This document shows positions 10,069 to 17,900 of a DNA stretch of 64,000 nucleotides, piece by piece (positions within the stretch are counted from its first letter, which is position 1; each line of letters begins with the position of its first letter). Below the pieces are notes generated by a model. The model searched no databases, was not told where the DNA came from, and saw only the letters and a program-made list of their open reading frames with translations. This DNA comes from Methylococcales bacterium (GTDB lineage: Bacteria; Pseudomonadota; Gammaproteobacteria; Methylococcales; Methylomonadaceae), in NCBI GenBank assembly GCA_030949405.1, contig JAUZSN010000002.1:1054001-1118000 (forward strand). The letters are read 5' to 3'. A program made the translations under genes and the position numbers.

Positions 10069-10220
10069 GTTAAAACCTATTGTGTTTCCTTATTAATGTT
10101 TTTAGTGCTACTCAATACTAAAGTCATTAATAAATGTTAAATTTATGGCATCATTGTTCCATAAATAAGGTCGTGATGCTATGACCTTTCTTTTTTTATT
10201 TTTATGACACAGGTTCTTTA

Positions 10221-10877
10221 ATGAGTTTAGCGATCTTTGATTTAGATAATACATTGATTAGTGATGATAGTGATTATCTTTGGGGGCAGTTTTTAGTTGA
10301 CCAAGGTCTTGTTGATAAAGACTATTATGAAGCAGAAAATGCCAAGTTTTATGATGATTATAAGCGAGGGGATTTAGATATTACTGAATTTTTACATTTT
10401 TCATTGAAGCCATTATCTCAACACCCTTTTGAACAGCTTTTAATTTGGCGCGAGCAATTCATGCGCGAAATTATTCAGCCTGTCTTATTAAAATCAGCCC
10501 AAGCACTGGTTGATAAACATCGCAGTAGAGGCGATACTTTATTAGTGATTACCGCAACCAATCGTTTTGTAACCGAATTAATTGTTAAGCACTATGGTAT
10601 TGATAATTTATTAGCCACCACGCCTGAGTTTAAACAGGGGCGCTATACGGGGGAAGTTGAGGGTATTCCTTGTTTTCAAGAGGGGAAGGTGCTTTTACTT
10701 GAGGAATGGTTAAAAACCTCACCAGAAACATTGGCAGGCAGTTTTTTTTACAGTGATTCACATAACGATTTACCGTTACTTAATAAGGTGGATTATCCTA
10801 TTGCGGTTGATCCCGATGAAAAGCTTCATGCGGCGGCAACCCAGTCTAATTGGGATATTATTAGTTTGCGGTCTTAA
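10221..10877 (+). CDS. HAD-IB family phosphatase (SerB/CicA-like)
   Basis: The start MSLAIFDLDNTLIS carries the catalytic DxD pair D7 and D9; VITATNRF supplies motif II and SDSHNDLPLL the acidic motif III-IV. An all-helical cap lies in between. At 218 residues it matches HAD-IB proteins such as CicA, which often neighbour rppH in gammaproteobacteria. The substrate is unknown; histidinol phosphate and phosphoserine are possible. It is soluble and cytoplasmic. Confidence 0.82.
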   Translation: MSLAIFDLDNTLISDDSDYLWGQFLVDQGLVDKDYYEAENAKFYDDYKRGDLDITEFLHFSLKPLSQHPFEQLLIWREQFMREIIQPVLLKSAQALVDKHRSRGDTLLVITATNRFVTELIVKHYGIDNLLATTPEFKQGRYTGEVEGIPCFQEGKVLLLEEWLKTSPETLAGSFFYSDSHNDLPLLNKVDYPIAVDPDEKLHAAATQSNWDIISLRS

Positions 10878-10905
10878 GGCTTCTAACGGAATATGACAAA
10901 ATATG

Positions 10906-10939
10906 CTAGGGTGCATAAAAGAAGACTCGTGTACCCTAG
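10906..10939. terminator. Possible hairpin terminator between convergent genes
   Basis: CTAGGGTGCA pairs with TGTACCCTAG (one mismatch) around a 14-base loop, between the stops of the HAD phosphatase and cbiX genes. The T-tract after it is weak. Confidence 0.35.
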
Positions 10940-11003
10940 TTGGTATTTAAAATGACACGTTATTCGTGTTTAGTCTTAGTGATTGGGTGCTTGATGCTTC
11001 GCT

Positions 11004-11834
11004 TTAATGTTGATGCCCCTGTCCATGTTCTTGAGCAAATACCCGATAGCTGCAGCCATCACATTCCATCATTACTGTTTTTTGAGAGTCTAATAAGCTC
11101 TCAACATTGTTATCTAATAATTGGTAAATTTCAGCTTCAAAACCTAAATAAGAGCCTAAGACGAGTCGCGTTTGTGGGTATTGTTGTTGTAAATAACCAA
11201 ATTGCTCACTGATTCGTTTAATTAACGTCCCCGTAAATAAATAATAAGGTTGAATGACAATTTGTTTCATTCCAAGTTTAACTTGTCGCTGAATCACGGT
11301 TTCTAAGCGCGGATAAGTAATGCCTGTAAACGCAATATCAATCAGCTCATGATCGGTTTCTTCCCATAACCAACGGGCTAATTTTGCAATTTCACCATTT
11401 GCCACTTTATCCGATGACCCGCGCCCTAAAATAATAACCCCCGTTGTTTTGGGATCGGGCATCGCAATTTTAGCCATTAATTGCATCAGTCGCCGTCTAA
11501 GTAAGGTTAGCATCGCGCTATTAACCCCTAAATGCTTACCATAATTAAACTCAACTTGAGGATGACGTAACCGTGCCTTATCTAAATGCTCAGGAATCTC
11601 CATTTTTACATGACCCGCTGCATTTAAGATCAAGGGGATGACTAAAACACGTTCCGAATTTTTGGCCGCATTATCAAAGCCTTCATCTAATAAAACGGTT
11701 GCAAATTCAATAAAACAAACTTCAATCCGCCAATCGGGGTGTTGCTGTTGCCAGTGATTGGCAAACTCGTCTATTTCAACATTACCTTGTGAATCTCGTG
11801 ACCCATGACCGACTAATAAAATCGTTGCTTTCAA
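11004..11834 (-). CDS. cbiX: Two-domain sirohydrochlorin chelatase (CbiX type)
   Basis: The 276-residue protein has two CbiX-like halves. The first begins MKATILLVGHGSRD, where H10 is the expected metal ligand; the second begins GVIILGRGSSD. HVKMEIPEHLDKAR and FTGTLIKRI are typical of the enzyme that inserts cobalt into sirohydrochlorin. The C-terminus DGCSYRVFAQEHGQGHQH is rich in histidine and cysteine and may bind metal. It lies 14 bases after the precorrin-4 methyltransferase gene, so the two form a small cobalamin operon. The rest of the pathway is not in the window. Confidence 0.85.
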   Translation of the reverse strand: MKATILLVGHGSRDSQGNVEIDEFANHWQQQHPDWRIEVCFIEFATVLLDEGFDNAAKNSERVLVIPLILNAAGHVKMEIPEHLDKARLRHPQVEFNYGKHLGVNSAMLTLLRRRLMQLMAKIAMPDPKTTGVIILGRGSSDKVANGEIAKLARWLWEETDHELIDIAFTGITYPRLETVIQRQVKLGMKQIVIQPYYLFTGTLIKRISEQFGYLQQQYPQTRLVLGSYLGFEAEIYQLLDNNVESLLDSQKTVMMECDGCSYRVFAQEHGQGHQH

Positions 11835-11848
11835 TTTTTTATCCCTTA

Positions 11849-12628
11849 TTAAGTTTTAATAGCGTTACGAAACCGATGGCTAAACTCTGCATCATATAGT
11901 TTCGATTTTTTTAAATTTTTCCAATCACGCGCCCCTAATGTAGGACTGGCAATAATCATCGCTTGGCTGTTAATCTTTGCTTTTTGACAATCATCACGAA
12001 TGGTCGCTAATGTGCCGCGAATAATTTTTTCTTCATTCGGCCAACTGGCTTTATAAACCACGACAATAACCGAATCTTCAGACCACCCAGCGATTAACAA
12101 TTCATCTTTTATTTTTTTTAATAACGTGATGGATAAATACAAGCATAAGGTGCAATGATGCGCGGCAAGTTCGCGTAATGACTCGCCTTGTGGCATAGGC
12201 GTTCGCCCTTCAACTCGACTAAAAATAACGGTTTGAGTGACTTCGGGTAAGGTCAATGTTTCAATGGCCGCCGCCGCCGAGGCCATTGCGGAAGTCACTC
12301 CAGGAACCACTTCGATTGCAATGCCTGCCTTGTCTAAAGGTTGCACCATTTCAATTAAGGCCCCATACAAACTGGGGTCGCCTGTTTGTAGTCGAATTAC
12401 ATGGGCATTTTCAACGGCATGATGAATTAACCAATCTGTAATTTCTGTTAGCGTCATCCCTTTGGAATCTTGAATCTTACAGCTTTCTTTTGCCCATTTC
12501 ATTGCCGCATCGGACACTAACGAGCCTGCAAATAAAATCGCATCCGCCTCACTGATTAAACGTTGGCCTTTAAGTGTTAATAATTCAGGATCACCTGGCC
12601 CTGCACCGACAAAATATATTTTTTTCAT
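11849..12628 (-). CDS. cobM: Precorrin-4 / cobalt-precorrin-4 C11-methyltransferase
   Basis: The protein is 259 residues and starts KKIYFVGAGPGDPELLTLKG, the SAM-binding glycine-rich motif of tetrapyrrole methylases. The segments ILFAGSLVSDAAMKWAK, RLQTGDPSLYGALIEMV and VVPGVTSAMASAAA place it with CobM/CbiF, which methylates C11 of precorrin-4 or its cobalt form. The adjacent CbiX chelatase suggests the cobalt-early route, for which cbiF would be the name. No cobalamin riboswitch was recognised upstream. Confidence 0.9.
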   Translation of the reverse strand: MKKIYFVGAGPGDPELLTLKGQRLISEADAILFAGSLVSDAAMKWAKESCKIQDSKGMTLTEITDWLIHHAVENAHVIRLQTGDPSLYGALIEMVQPLDKAGIAIEVVPGVTSAMASAAAAIETLTLPEVTQTVIFSRVEGRTPMPQGESLRELAAHHCTLCLYLSITLLKKIKDELLIAGWSEDSVIVVVYKASWPNEEKIIRGTLATIRDDCQKAKINSQAMIIASPTLGARDWKNLKKSKLYDAEFSHRFRNAIKT

Positions 12629-12647
12629 TTGAATAGTTTAGCGTGTT

Positions 12648-13412
12648 TCACATTAAGGGTAAAATTTGCGGCAATAGTTTCTTATTGGTTGCTAAAATTT
12701 GTTTAGGAAAAACGCCCTCATTCCCCTTGAAATCCGTAATAGTTCCGCCTGCTTCAGTAACAATCAATACGCCTGCGGCAACATCATATAAATTTAATTC
12801 TTGCTCCCAAAAAGCATCCACTTGACCATCGGCGACCATACATAAATCCATCGCTGCTGAGCCAAAACGCCGTTGTCCTGTGGTTTTTTGGGCAATTCGA
12901 CAAAAACGCGCTAAATTATTATCGTCTAAATAACTGCGTAAACAAGCAAAACCTGTCGCAACCATTGAGTTTCCTAAGTCAGCTTCAGGCGAGACTCGTG
13001 TAATGTCGCCATTTTTCCAAGCCCCCTTCCCTTTTTCTGCACAATAATAATCATCCACTGTGGGAACATAAATCGCGCCAAAAACAATTTCACCGTTAAT
13101 CTCTAAAGCGACACTAATGGACCAAAAATATTGTGACTTGGCAAATGAATGCGTCCCATCAATCGGGTCAACAATCCAACGCTGATTTTGGTCGTCTGTT
13201 TGTCCGCTTTCTTCTCCCCAAAAACCAAATTGAGGGTATTCTGTGGTTAATTTTTCTTTTAAAAACTGTTCAACCGCAACATCGGCATCGGTTACAAAAT
13301 CACGCGGAGCTTTTTGGTGAATTTCAGTTTTTTTTAAATCATTAAAATAAGTTAAGGCGAGTGCGCCGGCGTCTCGAATAATTTTTTCGAGTACGTTAAG
13401 CGAAATAGACAT
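12648..13412 (-). CDS. Inositol monophosphatase family, likely histidinol-phosphatase (HisN-like)
   Basis: The 254-residue protein has the lithium-sensitive phosphatase motifs FVTDADVAVEQ, FWGEESG and WIVDPIDGTHSFA, plus the C-terminal YDVAAGVLIVTEAGG. WGEESG and THSFAKSQYFWSISVAL are closer to HisN-type histidinol-phosphatases than to SuhB. It would hydrolyse a phosphate monoester with magnesium in the cytoplasm. It lies 19 bases from cobM on the same strand and may share its transcript, though no functional link is known. Confidence 0.8.
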   Translation of the reverse strand: MSISLNVLEKIIRDAGALALTYFNDLKKTEIHQKAPRDFVTDADVAVEQFLKEKLTTEYPQFGFWGEESGQTDDQNQRWIVDPIDGTHSFAKSQYFWSISVALEINGEIVFGAIYVPTVDDYYCAEKGKGAWKNGDITRVSPEADLGNSMVATGFACLRSYLDDNNLARFCRIAQKTTGQRRFGSAAMDLCMVADGQVDAFWEQELNLYDVAAGVLIVTEAGGTITDFKGNEGVFPKQILATNKKLLPQILPLM

Positions 13413-13618
13413 GATTAAGTCCTTGATAGTTAAAAATTAAATAATAAGTTTAAGCGATAACGTAATTTGTTACGCGTATTTTTTATCTGTTATCTTAGGG
13501 AATTGTTGGTGATTCGTTTATGAAGATTATTAGGGCTTAAATAGTGTTAATGCGGTATAATTTTTTTTCACAAAACATTATGCCTTTTCTTTTTTAAACA
13601 TGTCCTTTAAGCTCATTT

Positions 13619-14371
13619 ATGGAACTTTTTGTATTTCTTGATCTTGATGATACTGTTTTTCAAACACAGCGTAAATGCCCCCCTAATACAGTGATTACCC
13701 CCGCCACTTTTTTAAAGGAAGGATCAACGAATTCTTTTTTTACGAAAAAGCAGCAGCATTTATTTAATTTATTAAAGGCAAATACGCGCTTAATTCCCAC
13801 CACGGGACGTGATTATGCATCGTTTTTACGGGTGCCTAGTATTCAAACCTTTGATTATGCCATTATTAATTATGGCGGCATCATTTTAAACGCAGAGGGT
13901 TCTGTTGATAAGGCTTGGTTTAATCTAATCGCATCAAAAATTAACCCGCTGTTATCGGAATTGAAAACCCTAACAAAGTATGTTGAAACGATGGCCAAGA
14001 CGCAATCAATTCCTTTAAAAATTCGTTTAGTGGCTGATTTTGGGTTAACGTTTTATTTATCCATTAAACATCACGATCGTGATCCCGAGGTTTTAAAGGC
14101 GGTCTCGAATCAAATTATCAAACCCTATCTAAACGCGCAACAATTAGATTTTTATTGTCATTTGAATGATAATAACCTCGCCGTGTTCCCCCAGTTTTTA
14201 AATAAAGCCCCCGCGGTTAGTTATTTGCTGCAACAATTTAATCAAACGTATGCTAATTATTTATCTTTTGGCGTGGGCGATAGTTTGACTGACATGCCCT
14301 ATATGCAATTGTGCGATTATTTTATTACCCCGACGAATAGTCAAATTTTGCAGAAAAAATTTTTGGGTTAA
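13619..14371 (+). CDS. HAD superfamily phosphatase (HAD-IIB-like)
   Basis: FVFLDLDDTVFQTQ at the N-terminus is motif I with two catalytic aspartates, IPTTGRDYASF is motif II and FGVGDSLTDMPYMQ is motif IV. The layout resembles the sucrose/mannosyl-phosphatase branch of HAD hydrolases with a C2 cap. The 250-residue protein is soluble. It ends 28 bases before the probable start of the TagF-PP2C gene and is probably co-transcribed with it. The substrate is unknown; a role with the fusion protein is suggested by position only. Confidence 0.7.
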   Translation: MELFVFLDLDDTVFQTQRKCPPNTVITPATFLKEGSTNSFFTKKQQHLFNLLKANTRLIPTTGRDYASFLRVPSIQTFDYAIINYGGIILNAEGSVDKAWFNLIASKINPLLSELKTLTKYVETMAKTQSIPLKIRLVADFGLTFYLSIKHHDRDPEVLKAVSNQIIKPYLNAQQLDFYCHLNDNNLAVFPQFLNKAPAVSYLLQQFNQTYANYLSFGVGDSLTDMPYMQLCDYFITPTNSQILQKKFLG

Positions 14372-14399
14372 ATGCTTGTTAACGGGTTTAGGTCATGAA

Positions 14400-15812
14400 A
14401 TGTTAAAGAAGTCCCCCTTAATTCCTGGTTTTTATGGAAAACTCCCCATTTTAGATGATTTTATTTTTCAGCATTTACCTAATGAGTTTGTTGAACCTTG
14501 GGCTAATTGGTTACAACACTCAATTGCAGCCAGTAAACAGACATTAGGGGTGAACTGGCTCGATATTTATTTAGCCTGTCCAATCTGGCGTTTCGCATTG
14601 ACACCGGGCTTATGTGGTGAAACGGGTTGGATGGGGGTCATTATACCGAGTGTTGATAAAAAAGGGGGCTACTTTCCTTTAACCCTTGCCCTTCCTGTAC
14701 CTGTGAAAAATGATGACCCCGTTTTACTTAGTTTGAATAATACGTGTTATTTGGAGTTAGAAAAAATTGCCTTAACCGCACGGGAAAATAAATTAGATGT
14801 CGCCTCAATAGAGCAGTTACTCATTAATATTTCAACGGTTTCTGTTTCAACCTTATTAACGAAAACGCGTAAACATAAAAAACATACGCCTTTTTCGCCT
14901 GCACATAGTTTATGGTCCATTCAATCCTCCGATAACAATCAGAATGAATCATTAATTTTTAAAGGCTTTCCGCCTGTGACTGAATTTTCAAATTTATTAC
15001 GGTGTCGTTGGTCCAAAGAACGTAAGTTAGTAAAAGCGCAGAATAAGTCTAATAATCCTCAAGAAAAATTACATTTATTTAATCAGAAATATCCGAGCAA
15101 TAGGATTACGGTGGGGAATGACACGCCAAAAAATAACAGGTGGCAGTCCTATGCTGAAACCGATAAAGGAAATCGAAGGCATTATAATCAAGATGCGTTT
15201 TTAGACCGTCCTGACTTGGGTTTATGGGTTGTCGCGGATGGAATGGGCGGGCATTTAGCGGGGGATGTCGCTAGTCGGATGATTATTCACCAAATGAATG
15301 CACTCGTTTTCAACGATGATTTTAACGCGCGTATTGAACTCACCCAACAATGCCTGCAAAAAGTTAATCAAACCTTACGCTATTTTGCAAAGAAACTCTT
15401 TGCAGGACAAACCATTGGCAGTACTGTGATTGCTTTATTATCGGATGGGGAAAATTTTGCTTATATTTGGGCGGGGGACAGTCGAGTCTATCGTTTACGA
15501 GATCAAAAATTAGAGCAATTATCGCAAGATCATAGTGATGAAAGTTCATCCTTCGCTAAAAAAAGTCATGTGATTACCCGTGCAGTCGGTGCATTTAATA
15601 CCTTAGAACTAGACTTATCCCTTGTTAAGGGACGTTCGGGGGATAAGTTTTTATTGTGCAGTGATGGCTTAGATAATGAGGTTTTTAGTCATGAAATTGA
15701 ACATGCGTTAAATAATAATAATTATCAAGGCAGCGTTGATCGGTTAATTAAATTAACGCTTGCACGCGAAGCGAAAGATAATGTAACCGTGTTGGTTGTT
15801 GATGTTTTGTAG
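14400..15812 (+). CDS. TagF N-domain fused to PP2C-type serine/threonine phosphatase
   Basis: The first 140 or so residues (PGFYGKLPILDDFIFQHLP, GWMGVIIPSVDKKGGYFPLT) match TagF, a type VI secretion repressor domain. After a basic, asparagine-rich linker, residues from about 255 form a PP2C phosphatase. The motifs there are DKGNRRHYNQDAFL, VVADGMGGHLAGDVAS, AGDSRVYRLRD, LCSDGLDNEV and AKDNVTVLVVD, with the metal-binding aspartates present. In type VI systems PppA and TagF both oppose PpkA-driven firing. No other type VI gene occurs in the window. The frame opens at a TTG at 14376, but ATG 14400 is preferred because the TagF homology begins just after it and an AGG-like site precedes it. Confidence 0.8.
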   Translation: MLKKSPLIPGFYGKLPILDDFIFQHLPNEFVEPWANWLQHSIAASKQTLGVNWLDIYLACPIWRFALTPGLCGETGWMGVIIPSVDKKGGYFPLTLALPVPVKNDDPVLLSLNNTCYLELEKIALTARENKLDVASIEQLLINISTVSVSTLLTKTRKHKKHTPFSPAHSLWSIQSSDNNQNESLIFKGFPPVTEFSNLLRCRWSKERKLVKAQNKSNNPQEKLHLFNQKYPSNRITVGNDTPKNNRWQSYAETDKGNRRHYNQDAFLDRPDLGLWVVADGMGGHLAGDVASRMIIHQMNALVFNDDFNARIELTQQCLQKVNQTLRYFAKKLFAGQTIGSTVIALLSDGENFAYIWAGDSRVYRLRDQKLEQLSQDHSDESSSFAKKSHVITRAVGAFNTLELDLSLVKGRSGDKFLLCSDGLDNEVFSHEIEHALNNNNYQGSVDRLIKLTLAREAKDNVTVLVVDVL

Positions 15813-15815
15813 AGA

Positions 15816-16832
15816 ATGCGTATGAAAAAAGTTTTAATAACAGGAACTAATGGTTTCATTGGTCGAATTTTATGGCAGCATTTACAGGCTTTGTCGATTG
15901 ATGTTGTTAATTTAGTTAGAAATAACGATATAGAGTTGCCCAACAAAATTATTCTTGATTTAACGCACGAGTGGGCTGTTAATCCCTGTGATGGGGTGGA
16001 TACGGTTTTTCATTTAGCGGGTAAAGCTCATGCGTTATCTGAAATTTCACAAGATCGGGCGGACTATCATCGAATTAATACCGAAGGAACGCAAAAATTA
16101 TTAGAGGCCGCCCAACAAGCGGGTGTGGTACGATTTATTTATTTTAGTAGCGTTAAAGCGGTTGGCGATAGCGAATCCATGCAAAATGAAACCAGTGAGC
16201 GGGTTGCAGATACCCCTTATGGGCATTCAAAATTTGCGGCGGAACACTTGGTTTTACACGGGGGCTATGTTCCCCATCCTGTTGTTATTCGTCCGTGTAT
16301 GGTTTATGGAAATTCAGATAAAGGGAATCTTCCCAAAATGATTAAAGCGATTGCACGAGGTTTTTTTCCCTCTTTACCCGAAGTTAATAATCGCCGTTCA
16401 ATGGTGCATGTTGAGGATGTGGTACGGGCGGCGTTATTAACGGCTGAAAACCCTAAAGCGGCTGGGCAAATTTATATCGTTTCTGATGGACACCCCTATT
16501 CATCGCGCCAGCTTTATGAGTTGATTTGCCTTGCCTTAGATAAAAGGCCCGCTCGATTTACGATTCCTTTAATTTTTTTAGAGGCGTTAGCGTTCATCGG
16601 GGATTTAATTGGAAAATTAATGGCCCGACGGTTTATTTTTGATTCGGAGGTTAAACAAAAATTATTGGGATCGGCGCAGTACTCATCGGCAAAAATAGAC
16701 GATGAATTAGGGTTTAAAGCCCAATACTCATTACACACGGCTTTAGCGGATATGGTCTATTATTTGAAAAATAAAGAGGAAACCCGCAAAATTGACACTG
16801 GGAATAATTATCCTCATAAATCCAATGAATAA
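15816..16832 (+). CDS. NAD-dependent epimerase/dehydratase for sugar nucleotides
   Basis: The Rossmann motif GTNGFIG near the N-terminus, the YGHSK catalytic pair and RPCMVYGNSDKGNLPKM place this 338-residue protein in the extended short-chain dehydrogenase group, close to WbpV/WbpK and GalE-like enzymes. It starts three bases after the TagF-PP2C stop and ends nine bases before the WecA/WbpL-like gene. It probably makes or reduces the UDP-linked sugar that this transferase attaches to undecaprenyl phosphate. A second ATG two codons in is an alternative start. Confidence 0.82.
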   Translation: MRMKKVLITGTNGFIGRILWQHLQALSIDVVNLVRNNDIELPNKIILDLTHEWAVNPCDGVDTVFHLAGKAHALSEISQDRADYHRINTEGTQKLLEAAQQAGVVRFIYFSSVKAVGDSESMQNETSERVADTPYGHSKFAAEHLVLHGGYVPHPVVIRPCMVYGNSDKGNLPKMIKAIARGFFPSLPEVNNRRSMVHVEDVVRAALLTAENPKAAGQIYIVSDGHPYSSRQLYELICLALDKRPARFTIPLIFLEALAFIGDLIGKLMARRFIFDSEVKQKLLGSAQYSSAKIDDELGFKAQYSLHTALADMVYYLKNKEETRKIDTGNNYPHKSNE

Positions 16833-16841
16833 GGGGTCACG

Positions 16842-17900
16842 GTGATGATCTTATTTTTTTTACTCACTTTTTTGTTAAGCGGTTTGGCAACGTATTTAAT
16901 TCGCCATTATGCCCTTAATAAAAAGTTACTTGATATTCCAAATGCCCGAAGCTCCCATGTTATCCCGACCCCAAGAGGCGGCGGATTATCGGTTGTTATT
17001 GTCTTTTTAATCGCGCTTTGCGGGCTTGAATACGCCAGTTTAATTTCATTAGGGGATGTATTGGTCAGCCTTATTATTTCAAGTGTCTTGATTGCAGGCA
17101 TTGGTTTTTGGGATGACCACCAGTCTATTCCTGCCCGCTGGCGTTTTTCGATTCATATCCTCTCAATTTTAATTATCTTAATCAGCCTGCCAGAACTTCC
17201 TTTACTGTATTTTTTTGGATACACGCTCGATATTCCTATTGTTAATTTTATTATTTATACCTTGGCACTCGCATGGCTGCTTAATTTATATAACTTTATG
17301 GATGGAATTGATGGGCTTGCAAGTTCCGAAGCCATTAGTGTTAGCGTGAATGCCGCATTACTCTTATTTATCCAAGATAATCATAATGAAAGTCGAGTCT
17401 TATTCCTGTTAGCCAGTTGTGTAGCGGGGTTTTTAATTTGGAATTGGCCTCATGCTAAAATTTTCATGGGGGATGCCTGTAGTGGTTTTTTAGGGTTTAT
17501 TTTTGGGGTGCTGATTTTAATTACCTCACTTAATGAAACGATTAACCTTTGGAGCTGGAGCATTCTATTAGCTCTTTTTATCAGCGATTCATCGGTTACC
17601 TTAGCGACTCGAGTTTTAAACGGGGAGAAATGGTACGAGGCCCATTGTAGTCATGCCTATCAATATTATTCTAATCAATTAATTAGACAGTTTGAACACC
17701 AAGGTTTTAAAAAAACAAAGGCACGAACGCAGGCTCATAAGCAAATCAACCTAAGCTTATTAGCAATTAACACGTTTTGGTTGCTTCCTTGGGCGGCTGT
17801 GAGTATTTTTTACCCTTATTGGGGCGTTGTCATTACCCTCATTGCTTACATCCCGCTTATTATGACTGTGAAAAATATGAGAACGCTTCATGTTGACTGA
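16842..17900 (+). CDS. Polyprenyl-phosphate glycosyl-1-phosphate transferase (WbpL/WecA-like)
   Basis: This 352-residue protein has about ten membrane segments and the MraY/WecA family motifs RSSHVIPTPRGGG (nucleotide side), WLLNLYNFMDGIDG (magnesium site) and AKIFMGDACSGFLG. It would transfer a sugar-1-phosphate to undecaprenyl phosphate on the inner face of the membrane, the first step of O-antigen or capsule repeat synthesis. The order epimerase, WbpL-like, WbpM-like equals the end of Pseudomonas B-band O-antigen loci. It overlaps the next gene by 11 bases. Confidence 0.88.
   Translation: MMILFFLLTFLLSGLATYLIRHYALNKKLLDIPNARSSHVIPTPRGGGLSVVIVFLIALCGLEYASLISLGDVLVSLIISSVLIAGIGFWDDHQSIPARWRFSIHILSILIILISLPELPLLYFFGYTLDIPIVNFIIYTLALAWLLNLYNFMDGIDGLASSEAISVSVNAALLLFIQDNHNESRVLFLLASCVAGFLIWNWPHAKIFMGDACSGFLGFIFGVLILITSLNETINLWSWSILLALFISDSSVTLATRVLNGEKWYEAHCSHAYQYYSNQLIRQFEHQGFKKTKARTQAHKQINLSLLAINTFWLLPWAAVSIFYPYWGVVITLIAYIPLIMTVKNMRTLHVD

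Noticed and set aside
10940-11212. Frame of 90 codons with a hydrophobic start
   Set aside because: Most of it is antisense to the conserved CbiX gene; no homology recognised.
16790-16820. TTGACA followed by AT-rich DNA as a promoter
   Set aside because: It lies inside the 3' end of the epimerase gene, and the downstream genes overlap or nearly touch, so an internal promoter is not needed.
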